DNA of 64,000 nt from CALFBG01 sp045110315 (lineage in GTDB: Bacteria > Bacteroidota > Bacteroidia > Chitinophagales > Saprospiraceae). The stretch spans positions 1 through 64,000 of the forward strand of contig JBGCFY010000099.1 of NCBI GenBank assembly GCA_045110315.1. Direction: 5' to 3'. The notes below the pieces were generated by a model. The model saw only the letters and a list, made by a program, of their open reading frames with translations. It was not told where the DNA came from and made no database searches. How positions within the stretch are numbered: position 1 is the first letter of the stretch; every line of letters starts with the position of its first letter. Below are positions 48,887 to 58,380 of this stretch, piece after piece. Made by a program: the position numbers and the translations under genes.

Positions 48887-50509
48887 TTGAAATTATCTCC
48901 ACTATTTTATCTTTTATTTTTGCTTCCAATTTTCTTTGGACAATGTAAACCTAGTCAAAAAGTGACGACAGACTCTCCCAATCGTTTGCGCCAACTGCTG
49001 AGCATTATGCGTGGAAATGATGACCTTGCTTTTGCTAAATATCTAGAAGAATGTTTGGCACAAGGAACAACGCTTTATATTCCAGAAGAGGTGAGTTTAC
49101 AACTGAAAACAGGTTTCTATCCCATTGATCGAGTATTACGAATCGAAGGCGGGGGAACTATTCGAGGAAATGGAAAGAGTAATTTATTTGAATTAAAAAA
49201 TAATGCTGATATCCAGTTTAAAAATGTTAGCTTCAAAAATTTTGCTTGCGTACTCAAGGCGGGAAAAAGAGATATTAGTTACCAACTTGACATTGATGGC
49301 ATCCAACTTGAAAATTGTCAGAGTTTAGTGTTTGCAGGATTAAATAACAAAGAAGTCAAAAAGGTTGGTCCCATTAGCATCAAAAATTCAGTTTTTAAAA
49401 ATTGTATCGGTCCCGTAATCGAAATTCGAAACCTACACTTAAATCAGGTTGAAATTAGCAAAAATCGATTTTTCAATACCCAAAAACTTAAGCATAAAAG
49501 TGCTGTCATTGAAGTAGGAGGAGGGACGAACTTTTCTAGAGCGACCAATGTCAAAGTACAATTTAATACTATTGATAATTTTAATTTTGTTGACAAAGCT
49601 TGTGGAATTATCGTCCACGGTGCTAGCGAAGTAGTGATTAGCGATAATCAGATTAGTAATTTGTGCTCTACACACATCAGTGATAAAGATTCTCACGGGA
49701 TTTATATCAAGGCAAGTAATACTAAAATTTTACGAAATACTTTAATCGATGCGGGAGAAGGAGAAGCGGCAATCATTAATAAAGGGCTGGCCAAAAATCA
49801 TGCATACACTACTCCGGGTACGCCATCGGGAGACAATGTATTGATTGAGGGTAACAAAATTAGTTATACCAACGAGTATCACTTACGAGCTAAAAAAAAT
49901 ATTACAGGAATTACGGTTACGGGGACAAACCAAACAGTAAGAAATAATACAATCAAAAATGTCACCAATGGAATAGAGCTAAGGAGTGGACAGCTGGTCA
50001 AAGGAAAAAATTATACGGGTGGTTTTACAATTGTAGGTAATAAAATCCACCAACTACAACATTGTTTGTCGAGAAAAGGAAAATCTGCGGTACAAGGAAT
50101 TGCAATCATGCAACAAACAAATAATGTAATGGTTAAACAAAACGAAATAAAATTTACCCCAGAGATTACGAGTATTCCTACTTACGTTTTTGGTATTGCT
50201 TGTTTGACAAACGGCGATACCGAAAATATCGTGATCGAAGAGAATACGATTGAAAATAAATTGACCGAACAAAAAGATAAGTCTTCCTACGCCATTAATG
50301 TAAGAACAAAAGGAATTATCAAGAACCTAGTGCTATTGAATAACGTAATTAGTGGCTTTAGTTACGGCGTCGTCCTTAACGATAATAATAACCTAGCTAC
50401 GTATCAAAATGTAAAAGTAGACAATCAATACAAAAATATCCACCGAAAAAAGCAACAACAAATTACAAAGCATCCACAACGACATTCTATTCGTTTTAAA
50501 AAGGATTAA
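48887..50509 (+). CDS. Right-handed beta-helix lipoprotein
   Basis: A 540-aa protein with an N-terminal hydrophobic stretch ending in FFGQC, a possible though atypical lipobox. The body is a parallel beta-helix of pectate-lyase type, with turns like VEISKNRFFNTQ, VVISDNQISNLC and VMVKQNEIKFTP. The C-terminus is strongly basic (HRKKQQQITKHPQRHSIRFK). Such proteins are polysaccharide lyases, epimerases or binding proteins; no catalytic set can be named. It lies between the Wzx and Wzy genes, so it may trim or modify the polymer. Start is TTG, 7 bp after the previous stop, with no suitable ATG. Confidence 0.75.
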   Translation: MKLSPLFYLLFLLPIFFGQCKPSQKVTTDSPNRLRQLLSIMRGNDDLAFAKYLEECLAQGTTLYIPEEVSLQLKTGFYPIDRVLRIEGGGTIRGNGKSNLFELKNNADIQFKNVSFKNFACVLKAGKRDISYQLDIDGIQLENCQSLVFAGLNNKEVKKVGPISIKNSVFKNCIGPVIEIRNLHLNQVEISKNRFFNTQKLKHKSAVIEVGGGTNFSRATNVKVQFNTIDNFNFVDKACGIIVHGASEVVISDNQISNLCSTHISDKDSHGIYIKASNTKILRNTLIDAGEGEAAIINKGLAKNHAYTTPGTPSGDNVLIEGNKISYTNEYHLRAKKNITGITVTGTNQTVRNNTIKNVTNGIELRSGQLVKGKNYTGGFTIVGNKIHQLQHCLSRKGKSAVQGIAIMQQTNNVMVKQNEIKFTPEITSIPTYVFGIACLTNGDTENIVIEENTIENKLTEQKDKSSYAINVRTKGIIKNLVLLNNVISGFSYGVVLNDNNNLATYQNVKVDNQYKNIHRKKQQQITKHPQRHSIRFKKD

Positions 50510-50520
50510 GGAAAGGTACC

Positions 50521-51957
50521 GTGAAAGCTATTTTAATATATCTGTACTTAATCATTGCCGCTTATTTAGCTTATCTAGGTTGGTATAGAGAACCGCTTCC
50601 TTATTTGGATCGAGACCAAAGTTGCTGGTTTAGTATCGGGTTTATCTTTGTCAACTACCTGCTTTTGGTCGGTGTTGCAAAAATGAATATAATTTCATTT
50701 CCTTCGATTTACTACATGATGTCGACTGCTTTTTTAGCCGTGCTATTTCCCTTGTATTTATTATTAGGAGAGGACATGTTTCTAGTGTGGTTTATCGACG
50801 ACGTAGGCTATTTTGAAGAATCTGTTGTGCTGATTTTACTGGGCTTTTGTTCACTCTTTTTGGGCATCCTTTTATTTCCAATGCGGAAGCAAAGACCTAA
50901 ATCCTCAGCACCTTTGAAAGGAGTAAAAAGCACTCGACTGACGGGCTATTTTTTCGTGCTCCTAGCTTTTGGAATTATCGGTTTGGATACCTTACAAGGT
51001 GGAGGTTTAGCCTTAATGTTTAAAGGAGGCTATAGTGATTTCTACTTTTCTACCATCAATAATAATCGTTTATTAGGTGCTTCTTTCGTTTGGTTTATCC
51101 CTTGGGGAAGTATTTTCTTAGTGGCATCATCTAATACGAAACGAGATTTTAGAAATGCTTTATTTTTCGTTTTGCCTGCGATGGCGATCGTCTTATTGGT
51201 AGGAGATAGAGGAACACTCGTTCAGATGTTCTTAGCGATTGTGCTATTCATGTCGATCCGTGGCTGGTTAGATTTTCGCCGACTGATTAAAGTGCGAAAT
51301 GTGATCGGTTTGTTTATGCTCCTTTTTTTGTTGCAAGCAGTACGAACGACGCGGCAAGTTCCAATTCAAAATTGGACTTTAGCGACTTTTATCGAAAGCG
51401 ATGAATCATCAGAGCATAGTTTTTTAGTCAATGCTTTTTTAGAAACTTCGATCTCTATTCAATCCATCGGAGGTACTTTAAGAATTGTACCCCAAAAAGA
51501 AAGTTACCGCTACGGTTATGATTACGTCAAACCTTTCATCAATGCGATCCCTTTTGGTGGCTTGCTATTTGGCTTTAACTTTTCGAAAAAAACGAGTGGT
51601 ATTACGCCTTCTCCGACAGCTTGGTTTACTTTTCATTATAATAAATACAGCGATGTAGGCTATGGTTATCTGCAATTAATGGAGGCTTATCTACAATTTG
51701 ATAGTTTAGGGATTTTATTTGTTTTTGGCTTCTTTGGGTTTTTCTTACATTTCTTATGGTATAAACTCAGTACTGCAAGTCAAATTGATAGTCGCCAGAT
51801 GAGCATTATTTTGATTTTTATCACAACCATGTTCTTGGCTATTCGGAATGATTCGGGCGGCTTGGTACGGGTGGTTGTTTTTAATAGTATTATTCTCTAT
51901 TTGATTACGCCTTGGATCGTAGCCGTTTTTAATCAGTTAGTTAAAAAGAAACCTTAA
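50521..51957 (+). CDS. Wzy-type O-antigen polymerase
   Basis: A 478-aa membrane protein with about 11-12 helices and a large extracytoplasmic loop (about residues 310-400, including PFINAIPFGGLLFGFNF and SPTAWFTFHYNKYSDVGYGY). LVGDRGTLVQMFLAIVLF precedes this loop. Members are too diverse for single-residue claims, but the topology and position next to Wzx and a glycosyltransferase fit a Wzy polymerase. Start is GTG. Confidence 0.78.
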   Translation: MKAILIYLYLIIAAYLAYLGWYREPLPYLDRDQSCWFSIGFIFVNYLLLVGVAKMNIISFPSIYYMMSTAFLAVLFPLYLLLGEDMFLVWFIDDVGYFEESVVLILLGFCSLFLGILLFPMRKQRPKSSAPLKGVKSTRLTGYFFVLLAFGIIGLDTLQGGGLALMFKGGYSDFYFSTINNNRLLGASFVWFIPWGSIFLVASSNTKRDFRNALFFVLPAMAIVLLVGDRGTLVQMFLAIVLFMSIRGWLDFRRLIKVRNVIGLFMLLFLLQAVRTTRQVPIQNWTLATFIESDESSEHSFLVNAFLETSISIQSIGGTLRIVPQKESYRYGYDYVKPFINAIPFGGLLFGFNFSKKTSGITPSPTAWFTFHYNKYSDVGYGYLQLMEAYLQFDSLGILFVFGFFGFFLHFLWYKLSTASQIDSRQMSIILIFITTMFLAIRNDSGGLVRVVVFNSIILYLITPWIVAVFNQLVKKKP

Positions 51958-51961
51958 GCTA

Positions 51962-53167
51962 TTGGATATTTTAAAAGATACGAGCTACGGTCTGATTAGT
52001 GTTATTAATAATCCAGAAAGCTACTTTGACCGTTGCTATTTGTTGACACAGATTGGGACAGAGGATTTACCACACTTGATCTTGACCAATGGAAAAGTAG
52101 CCAACAACAATCCTAAACATTGTCTAGTAAAAACGCCCCCAAAAACCTTACGGGCAAATAAGTTTTGGTCTTGGGCTTTTGAGCAATTGAAAGAAATCAT
52201 TCAATCGTATCCAAAGATACAGTTTATCTTGCACGAACACGGAGTAGGAATGGTAAGTGCAATGAGCAAAGTTATGTTGCGTGGAAAAATGCTGAGAATT
52301 TGCTCCTTATACAGCGGTGAATATGCATTTTTTAGCAGTCGTGGTTGGACAATTGATCCCAATGGGAGAGCGTTTATCACGAGCGCACAAAAGTGGAAAA
52401 TCATTAAGTCTCGTTTTAAGCCTTTATTGTATCGCTTTGTTTCTGTTTTTGGCGCAAATATTATTATTGGTAATTCTTCCGAAGCAGCCAACGAGTTGAG
52501 TAGCATTTTTCGCTTTAAACAACGCTATGTGATGAACACGTGTATCTTACCGGAGCGATTCGCGATAGAAAAGCCTACGCCCCCTCAAATGAAAGATACG
52601 GCAACTCGCATTCAGTTGCTCTACGCCGGGAAAATATATCCAGCCAAAGGTATCGGGACTTTACTGAAATCCTTTAGTCTACTGGAAGCAGCTGATCCGA
52701 ATAAGTACCAATTGACAATGATTGGTGGCATTCCTAATAATGATCAAGCTTGGTTCAATAGTATGTTGGACCAGTTTAATTTAAAAGATAAAATAAAGCT
52801 CCTTCCTAAAGTACCGCAGGAAGAATTAATCGCTTACTATCAACACGCTGATTTGTTTATCTTACCTTCTTTTTTTGAAGGCTCGCCGCGGGTCATGAAA
52901 GAAGCCATTGCAGCCGGTTCTTTAGTACTTTGTAGTAATATTGCAGGCACCAAAATCGTAGATCCAACGGGAGCAATAAGTTTTTTCTTCGAGCCTGGCA
53001 ATGCAGCAGAACTTAAAAGTAAGATTCAAGAGCTTAGTGAAGCGAAAGCAGTTCATCAAGCACGCAAAGCGAAAGGACAAGCTTATATTCAAGCCTTTTC
53101 CGTCGCCAATTTAGCAAAAGAAAGATTACAATTTTACAAAAAAATATTGAAAGAAAATGAAAGATAA
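51962..53167 (+). CDS. Family 4 glycosyltransferase
   Basis: A 401-aa GT-B enzyme; the C-terminal half has LLYAGKIYPAKGIGTLLKSF and the nucleotide-sugar binding stretch LFILPSFFEGSPRVMKEAIA (the E-x7-E motif). The N-terminal half (LILTNGKVANNNPKHCL, QFILHEHGVGMVSAMSK) is the acceptor domain. It adds one sugar of the repeat unit in the cytoplasm. It starts with TTG and overlaps the sulfotransferase gene by 11 bp, so the two are translationally coupled and may act on the same residue. Confidence 0.85.
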   Translation: MDILKDTSYGLISVINNPESYFDRCYLLTQIGTEDLPHLILTNGKVANNNPKHCLVKTPPKTLRANKFWSWAFEQLKEIIQSYPKIQFILHEHGVGMVSAMSKVMLRGKMLRICSLYSGEYAFFSSRGWTIDPNGRAFITSAQKWKIIKSRFKPLLYRFVSVFGANIIIGNSSEAANELSSIFRFKQRYVMNTCILPERFAIEKPTPPQMKDTATRIQLLYAGKIYPAKGIGTLLKSFSLLEAADPNKYQLTMIGGIPNNDQAWFNSMLDQFNLKDKIKLLPKVPQEELIAYYQHADLFILPSFFEGSPRVMKEAIAAGSLVLCSNIAGTKIVDPTGAISFFFEPGNAAELKSKIQELSEAKAVHQARKAKGQAYIQAFSVANLAKERLQFYKKILKENER

Positions 53168-53975
53168 AAGGTCTCATTTTCAGATTAGAGTAGCCGCCGT
53201 GAAACGACTCGCCATGTGGCACTTACTGAACAAAAGACTCGGGCTCGTATTAATCTCGGAGTTTCCTAAATCCGGTGGTTCTTGGTTTGCTCAGATGACT
53301 TCGGACGCCTTACAGATTCCTTTTCCTAGGAATAAGTCTCCCAAATTTGAAAGTTGTATCATGCACGGGCATCATTTATATAATCCAAACTTTGGAAAAA
53401 TGATTGCGATTATGCGAGATGGGCGAGATGTGATGGTTTCGGCGTATTATCATTTCCTGTTTGAAAATGACCGAAATCCTCCTTATAGTATTGCTAAGCA
53501 TCGCGCCAAGGTGAATTTTGAAAATTACGATGATATTCAAACGAATATGCCAGCCTTTATTCAATATATGTTTGAAGGCTTTGCGGAAGGGCGAACCCAC
53601 TTCAACTGGAGTGAAGGAGTAAATTCGTATTATGATCAACCACAGGTTTGTATTGTGAAATACGAAGATTTACTCAAAGATGCTGCGCATGAATTGGAGC
53701 GTACGATTAGTTTTTTGGGTAAACCCAAACTTGCTAAAGCGGAACTACAGACAATCGTCGAGAAATATAGTTTTAAAAAATTAGCGAAGCGGAAGCAAGG
53801 AGAAGAAAATAAGAAAAGTTTCTTGAGAAAAGGAATTGCTGGCGATTGGAAAAATAATTTCACCAAGGAAGCTTGCGAGATGTTTGCGCACTACGCTGGA
53901 AAAGAATTAATTAAAGCAGGATACGAAAACGATCACAACTGGATCAAAGCATATGTCAGCGCTGAAAGTCATTAA
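53157..53975 (+). CDS. PAPS-dependent sulfotransferase
   Basis: A 272-aa protein with the 5'-phosphosulfate-binding loop FPKSGGSWF (residues 36-44) and the 3'-phosphate motif MRDGRDVMVSAYYH (from about residue 86). A later YEDLLKD and RKGIAGDWKNNF complete the sulfotransferase 1 pattern. There is no membrane helix, so it works in the cytoplasm on lipid-linked precursors or a small molecule. It is the natural consumer of PAPS from cysCDN, encoded about 14 kb upstream. Acceptor sugar unknown. Confidence 0.9.
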   Translation: MKDKRSHFQIRVAAVKRLAMWHLLNKRLGLVLISEFPKSGGSWFAQMTSDALQIPFPRNKSPKFESCIMHGHHLYNPNFGKMIAIMRDGRDVMVSAYYHFLFENDRNPPYSIAKHRAKVNFENYDDIQTNMPAFIQYMFEGFAEGRTHFNWSEGVNSYYDQPQVCIVKYEDLLKDAAHELERTISFLGKPKLAKAELQTIVEKYSFKKLAKRKQGEENKKSFLRKGIAGDWKNNFTKEACEMFAHYAGKELIKAGYENDHNWIKAYVSAESH

Positions 53976-55125
53976 TATTACGGAAGAAGGTCGTTTTGGT
54001 GGTCCACAAAAAAGGATTACCGAAGTAGCAGAAGGCTTGAAAACTTACGATATCGAAACGGTCGTAATTTGTCCAAAAGAAAATGCGGAAAGGTTTCAAG
54101 GTTTGCTCAAAGCACAAGGCATTAAATTCTATGCCCTTTCTTTACATCGATTGACCAAAAATCCGACAGAACTATTCAAATTTATCTTTTACTTTTTCTT
54201 CGAACTCTTTGCCATTATTAAAGTAATTCGCAAGGAAAAACCAAATTTGGTACATTGCAATGGCGCTTGGCAAATCAAAGGAGTCATCGCTGCAAAGCTT
54301 ACGGGCACGCGCTGCGTCTGGCATATGAACGATACGCATTTTACGGGTTTAGTCATGGCGCTTTATAAAGTAACGGCAAAGTTATTCGGAGATTTTTTCT
54401 TGGGAGCAAGTGAACGGGCTTTACATTATTATCAACCGAACATTAAAGCGACGGATAAGAATATTATTCAAGCACCCATTCGAACGGTAGACTTTAATCC
54501 GGCGATTACGGCCGCTTCTCCTACGATTGATCGAAAGGGTAGCATTAATATCTTGACAGTTGGTCACTTGAATACGATCAAAGGTTACGATACGCTAATT
54601 CCCGCAATTGGTATTTTAAATCAATTAACAGATAAAAAAGTAAACTTCTACGTTGTCGGAAAAATGCTGGACAACTTAAAAGAGTTTACCCAAAACTTAC
54701 TCGACGAGCAAAAAACACTCGGCATCAAGAATCTACATTTTTTGGGAGAGCGCAGAGATGTGAAAGAATTACTGGCCGCATCAGACATTTACGTCTGTCC
54801 CTCAGATTACGAAGCGTCACCCATTTCCGTTTGGGAAGCGTTGGCAATGGCAAAACCAACGGTATCAACCGACGTAGGTGACGTCGCTGAAATTTTTGCC
54901 CAGCATCATTGTGGGCTAGTCGTACCAACGAAAAATCCGGAAGCTTTAGCAAAAGCAATTCTCATACTCGTCGATGACGCAGCACAAAGAAAAACATTAG
55001 GAGAAAATGCAAGACGTACCGCAATAGACTTTTTTGACATCGAAGTCTGTGTACGGAAGCATGCACAATTGTATCAAGATTTAGCGGGCATAACGATAAA
55101 AAATGGCACTGGAGTCTCTATCTAA
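53953..55125 (+). CDS. Family 4 glycosyltransferase
   Basis: A 390-aa GT-B enzyme with the N-terminal GRFGGPQKRITEVAEGL loop and C-terminal LTVGHLNTIKGYDTLIPAIG and CPSDYEASPISVWEALAMAK (donor-binding E-x7-E). Overlaps of 23 bp with both neighbours show tight translational coupling with the sulfotransferase before it and the oxidoreductase after it. Confidence 0.87.
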   Translation: MSALKVINITEEGRFGGPQKRITEVAEGLKTYDIETVVICPKENAERFQGLLKAQGIKFYALSLHRLTKNPTELFKFIFYFFFELFAIIKVIRKEKPNLVHCNGAWQIKGVIAAKLTGTRCVWHMNDTHFTGLVMALYKVTAKLFGDFFLGASERALHYYQPNIKATDKNIIQAPIRTVDFNPAITAASPTIDRKGSINILTVGHLNTIKGYDTLIPAIGILNQLTDKKVNFYVVGKMLDNLKEFTQNLLDEQKTLGIKNLHFLGERRDVKELLAASDIYVCPSDYEASPISVWEALAMAKPTVSTDVGDVAEIFAQHHCGLVVPTKNPEALAKAILILVDDAAQRKTLGENARRTAIDFFDIEVCVRKHAQLYQDLAGITIKNGTGVSI

Positions 55126-56320
55126 AAAACAACTAATTAAAAAAATGCTTCGTTTCCGATCGCTCTACGGCATCGGAAGGTCGATCAATAAAGCGAGTGG
55201 TCGGTTGCGACATCCATTGTTGCGCTCTTACGGGTTTAAAGGTAAACCGAAGGTGTCTATCATCGGTTGTGGACAATTTGCTTTCAGTACAATTGGTTTC
55301 TTTATTCGAAAAACGAAAGGACTGATCTTTCTTAATTGCTATGATATTGATGCGGATAATGCTAAATCGTTGGCGCATTATTTTAGATTTGAAAAAGTAG
55401 CGCCTTCCGTTGAAGCATTATTATCTAATCCAAAATTAGAAATCTTATACATTGCTTCGAATCACGCAACGCATACACCTTATGCTGTTAAAGCAATGAA
55501 GCATGGGCTTAAAACGATATACCTTGAAAAACCTATTTCGGTAACGGAAGAACAATTCGTATCACTCATTGCACATAAACGAAAGTATCAAGCTACTTTA
55601 TTTGCGGGATACAATCGACCTTATGCTCAGGCAATCCGAAAAATTTATACAGTACTCGATAAAAATACCATCAAGCAAAAAGATGCTGCTTTTAGCATGA
55701 ACTTCTTTATTAGTGGTCACCAATTATCAGACGATCATTGGTATCGTAGACCAGAAGAAGGAACTCGAATTTGTGGTAATGTGGGACACTGGATTGATTT
55801 GGCCATTCACATTTTAGCGTGGCGAAATTTGCCGAAGCAACTCCACGTTCAAGTTGCTTACAGTAACTTGGAAGAACCGGATGATAATATGAATATCACG
55901 ATGACTTCCGACCAAGGAGACTTAATTTCGATTATGTTAAGTGCTCGGTCAGAACCTTTTGAAGGCATCAATGAGACAGTGAATTTTCAATATCAAAACG
56001 TTATCGCTAAAGTTAGCGACTTTAGAGAACTAACAATTTGGAAACAAGACAAATTAATTAAAAATAAATTTTGGCCCAAAGACGTTGGTCATAAAAGAGC
56101 TATCCTTCAGCCTTTTGAAACAGAAAATCGAGACTGGAGTGAAGTAGAATGTTCTACTTTATTGATGCTCTTCATTACCCAAATGGTGAGGCAAAAAACA
56201 ACTAGTGCCACTTTTGAATTGGAAAGTGCATTAGCAGAATTCAACGCTTTGGTCGCAATAAAATCAAAATCACTATTCACAACCTCTAACGTAAAAAACA
56301 ATGCTGAGCAGCTTAAATAA
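55103..56320 (+). CDS. Gfo/Idh/MocA-family oxidoreductase
   Basis: A 405-aa enzyme with a basic N-terminal extension of about 45 residues before the Rossmann motif (VSIIGCGQFAFSTIGFF). The signature EKPISVTEEQFV is present, as is HWYRRPEEGTRICGNVGHWI in the substrate domain. It probably oxidises or reduces a nucleotide sugar at C3 or C4. The C-terminal half of the bi-domain protein at 58381 is similar in kind (DHWTQDINIGGGRIIGEACH), so the two may have related substrates. Confidence 0.82.
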   Translation: MALESLSKKQLIKKMLRFRSLYGIGRSINKASGRLRHPLLRSYGFKGKPKVSIIGCGQFAFSTIGFFIRKTKGLIFLNCYDIDADNAKSLAHYFRFEKVAPSVEALLSNPKLEILYIASNHATHTPYAVKAMKHGLKTIYLEKPISVTEEQFVSLIAHKRKYQATLFAGYNRPYAQAIRKIYTVLDKNTIKQKDAAFSMNFFISGHQLSDDHWYRRPEEGTRICGNVGHWIDLAIHILAWRNLPKQLHVQVAYSNLEEPDDNMNITMTSDQGDLISIMLSARSEPFEGINETVNFQYQNVIAKVSDFRELTIWKQDKLIKNKFWPKDVGHKRAILQPFETENRDWSEVECSTLLMLFITQMVRQKTTSATFELESALAEFNALVAIKSKSLFTTSNVKNNAEQLK

Positions 56321-57029
56321 AAGTATCGTTTCTTGGATCGATAAAACCTTCTACCCCAAGCACGAATCTTTCTGGGATGATAAAATGTTACGACAAACTG
56401 TCTTACCTTACGTCAATAAAGAAACGGTAATGCTAGACGCAGGCGCTGGACGAGGTATTTTGCCAGAAATGAACTTTAAAGGTTTAGCCAAAGAAGTACA
56501 CGGGGTTGATCCCGTGGAAGAAGTAAAAACAAATCCTTTTTTGGATAAAGGCTACGTAGGACTTGCGGATGATATGCCATTTTTTGAAGATAATAAATTT
56601 GACCTCATTGTATCTGATAATGTTTTAGAACACGTAGATAATCCGGATAAGTTCTTCGCAGAAATCTCAAGAGTAATGAAGTCGGGTGGGATCTTTATCG
56701 CAAAGACGCCGAACAAGTATCACTACATGCCTTTGTTTGCGACCATTACACCTTTATGGTTTCATAAGTTTTACAACAAATTAAAAGGTCGAGATTATGA
56801 GGATACTTTTCCCACACGCTATAAAGCGAACACCAAAAAAGACCAAACACACTACGGTAAAAAATATAATTTGGAGGTAGAGAAAATGCAATTCATCGAA
56901 GGTCGACCAGAGTACTTACGGATTCTATTTCCTTTTTATTTTTTCGGGATTGTTTATGAAAAATTAGTAAATATTTTAGGTTTAGAACAACTGAAAATCG
57001 TAATGATTACGGTTATGGAAAAAAAATAA
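56301..57029 (+). CDS. Class I SAM-dependent methyltransferase
   Basis: A 242-aa Methyltransf_11-type protein with motif I LDAGAGRGILPEM, DDMPFFEDNKFDLIVSDNVL and EHVDNPDKFFAEISRVMKSG. The following KTPNKYHYMPLFATITP is usual in polysaccharide-locus members. Its target is probably a sugar or lipid-linked intermediate. It overlaps the preceding gene by 20 bp and is followed by copy B of the MITE-like repeat. Confidence 0.85.
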   Translation: MLSSLNKSIVSWIDKTFYPKHESFWDDKMLRQTVLPYVNKETVMLDAGAGRGILPEMNFKGLAKEVHGVDPVEEVKTNPFLDKGYVGLADDMPFFEDNKFDLIVSDNVLEHVDNPDKFFAEISRVMKSGGIFIAKTPNKYHYMPLFATITPLWFHKFYNKLKGRDYEDTFPTRYKANTKKDQTHYGKKYNLEVEKMQFIEGRPEYLRILFPFYFFGIVYEKLVNILGLEQLKIVMITVMEKK

Positions 57030-57058
57030 ACCTCAACAGAAGATACATACCACATAAT

Positions 57059-57222
57059 GAAGTTGTTTTAAAATGAGGTTAGAAATTGAAGGTAAAGGCT
57101 TGTGATTCAGGACGAAGCTCTTTTTGAGTTTCGCAGCCATAGCTACGGTGATGAAAAAAAGCTGAAGTAATGGGTTGCAATGCTTTGCCTGTAAATATTA
57201 AGATCTATTGTAAAATAACTTC
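57059..57222 (+). repeat. MITE-like repeat, copy B
   Basis: A 164-bp element with inverted ends GAAGTTGTTTT (57059-57069) and AAAATAACTTC (57212-57222). It matches copy A (16655-16851, opposite strand) in blocks along its whole length but lacks about 34 bases in the middle. It fills most of the gap between the methyltransferase gene and wecB and is non-coding. Confidence 0.65.
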
Positions 57223-57247
57223 AATAGTTGAATGCTAGATTAATATT

Positions 57248-58351
57248 ATGAAGAAAGTAAAAATACTAAACGTAGTTGGCGCTCGTCCCAACTTTATGAA
57301 AATCGCTCCACTTCACCGAGCTTTCGTCAAAACGGGAAAAATTGATTCTAAAATCATACATACTGGGCAGCACTATGATGAAAAAATGAGTGACATTTTT
57401 TTCAATCAATTGGCGCTACCTAAACCAGACTATTACCTTGGTATTGGTGGCGGTTCGCATACGCACCAAAAGGCGAATGTAATGCTCAAGTTTGAAGAAG
57501 TAGTCAAAGCGGAACAACCAGATTTAGTCTTGGTTGTCGGAGACGTTAATGCAACGGCTGCTTGTAGCATCGTAGCGGTAAAAATGGGCATTCAAGTCGC
57601 ACACGTAGAAGCAGGCTTGAGAAGTGGAGACCGGAAGATGCCAGAAGAAGTTAACCGAATCATCACCGACGCAATTTCTAATTATTTGTTTATCACCGAA
57701 CATAGCGGTTTGGTCAATTTAGCAAAAGAAGGTGTACCGGATGAAAAAGTATTTTTTGTCGGTAATGTCATGATTGATTCGCTTTTTCATTTCAGACAAA
57801 AAGCGGCAGAATCTAAAGTACTAGAAACGCTAGGCGTTAGTGCTAAGGACTATATTTTAATGACGATGCATCGTCCACATAACGTTGATCACGAAAAAGG
57901 CTTACGAGACATTATTCAAATTGTGAAAGATGCGGCACAACACCGCAAAGTTGTTTTTGCGATTCATCCAAGAACGACCAACAATCTGAAAAAGTTTAAG
58001 TTGTACGATACCTTAGCGAGTATCGAAGACTTGAGTCTCATTGGTCCCCAAGGCTATCTTGAGTTTTTAAAACTCATGGATAACGCGGCACTTATCATCA
58101 CTGATTCTGGAGGTATTCAGGAAGAGACGACTTACTTGCAAGTGCCTTGTATGACTTTTAGAGATACGACGGAACGACCAATAACGGTAGAACTAGGAAC
58201 TAACTTTTTGTTGCAAGACCTAAATCCAGTAACCGTAAAAATTCAAATGGAAGCGATTCTGAATGGTGCTGCGAAGCAAGGAATTATTCCACCACTTTGG
58301 GATGGTCACGCCGCAGAACGAATCGCTGATATCTTACTCGAATTAGTTTAA
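57248..58351 (+). CDS. wecB: UDP-N-acetylglucosamine 2-epimerase (non-hydrolysing)
   Basis: A 367-aa GT-B-fold epimerase: GARPNFMKIAPLHRAF, HTGQHYDEKMSDIFFNQL, GDVNATAACSIVAVK, HVEAGLRSGDRKMPEEVNR and the C-terminal TDSGGIQEETTYL. It converts UDP-GlcNAc to UDP-ManNAc. The WbpI enzymes that epimerise UDP-2,3-diacetamido-glucuronate belong to the same family, and the WbpB/WbpD-like pair at 7.7-9.3 kb makes that a real alternative. MITE copy B lies just upstream, so the promoter may involve it. Confidence 0.9.
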   Translation: MKKVKILNVVGARPNFMKIAPLHRAFVKTGKIDSKIIHTGQHYDEKMSDIFFNQLALPKPDYYLGIGGGSHTHQKANVMLKFEEVVKAEQPDLVLVVGDVNATAACSIVAVKMGIQVAHVEAGLRSGDRKMPEEVNRIITDAISNYLFITEHSGLVNLAKEGVPDEKVFFVGNVMIDSLFHFRQKAAESKVLETLGVSAKDYILMTMHRPHNVDHEKGLRDIIQIVKDAAQHRKVVFAIHPRTTNNLKKFKLYDTLASIEDLSLIGPQGYLEFLKLMDNAALIITDSGGIQEETTYLQVPCMTFRDTTERPITVELGTNFLLQDLNPVTVKIQMEAILNGAAKQGIIPPLWDGHAAERIADILLELV

Positions 58352-58380
58352 ATTAAAAGAACTTACTATATACTTTTTAC

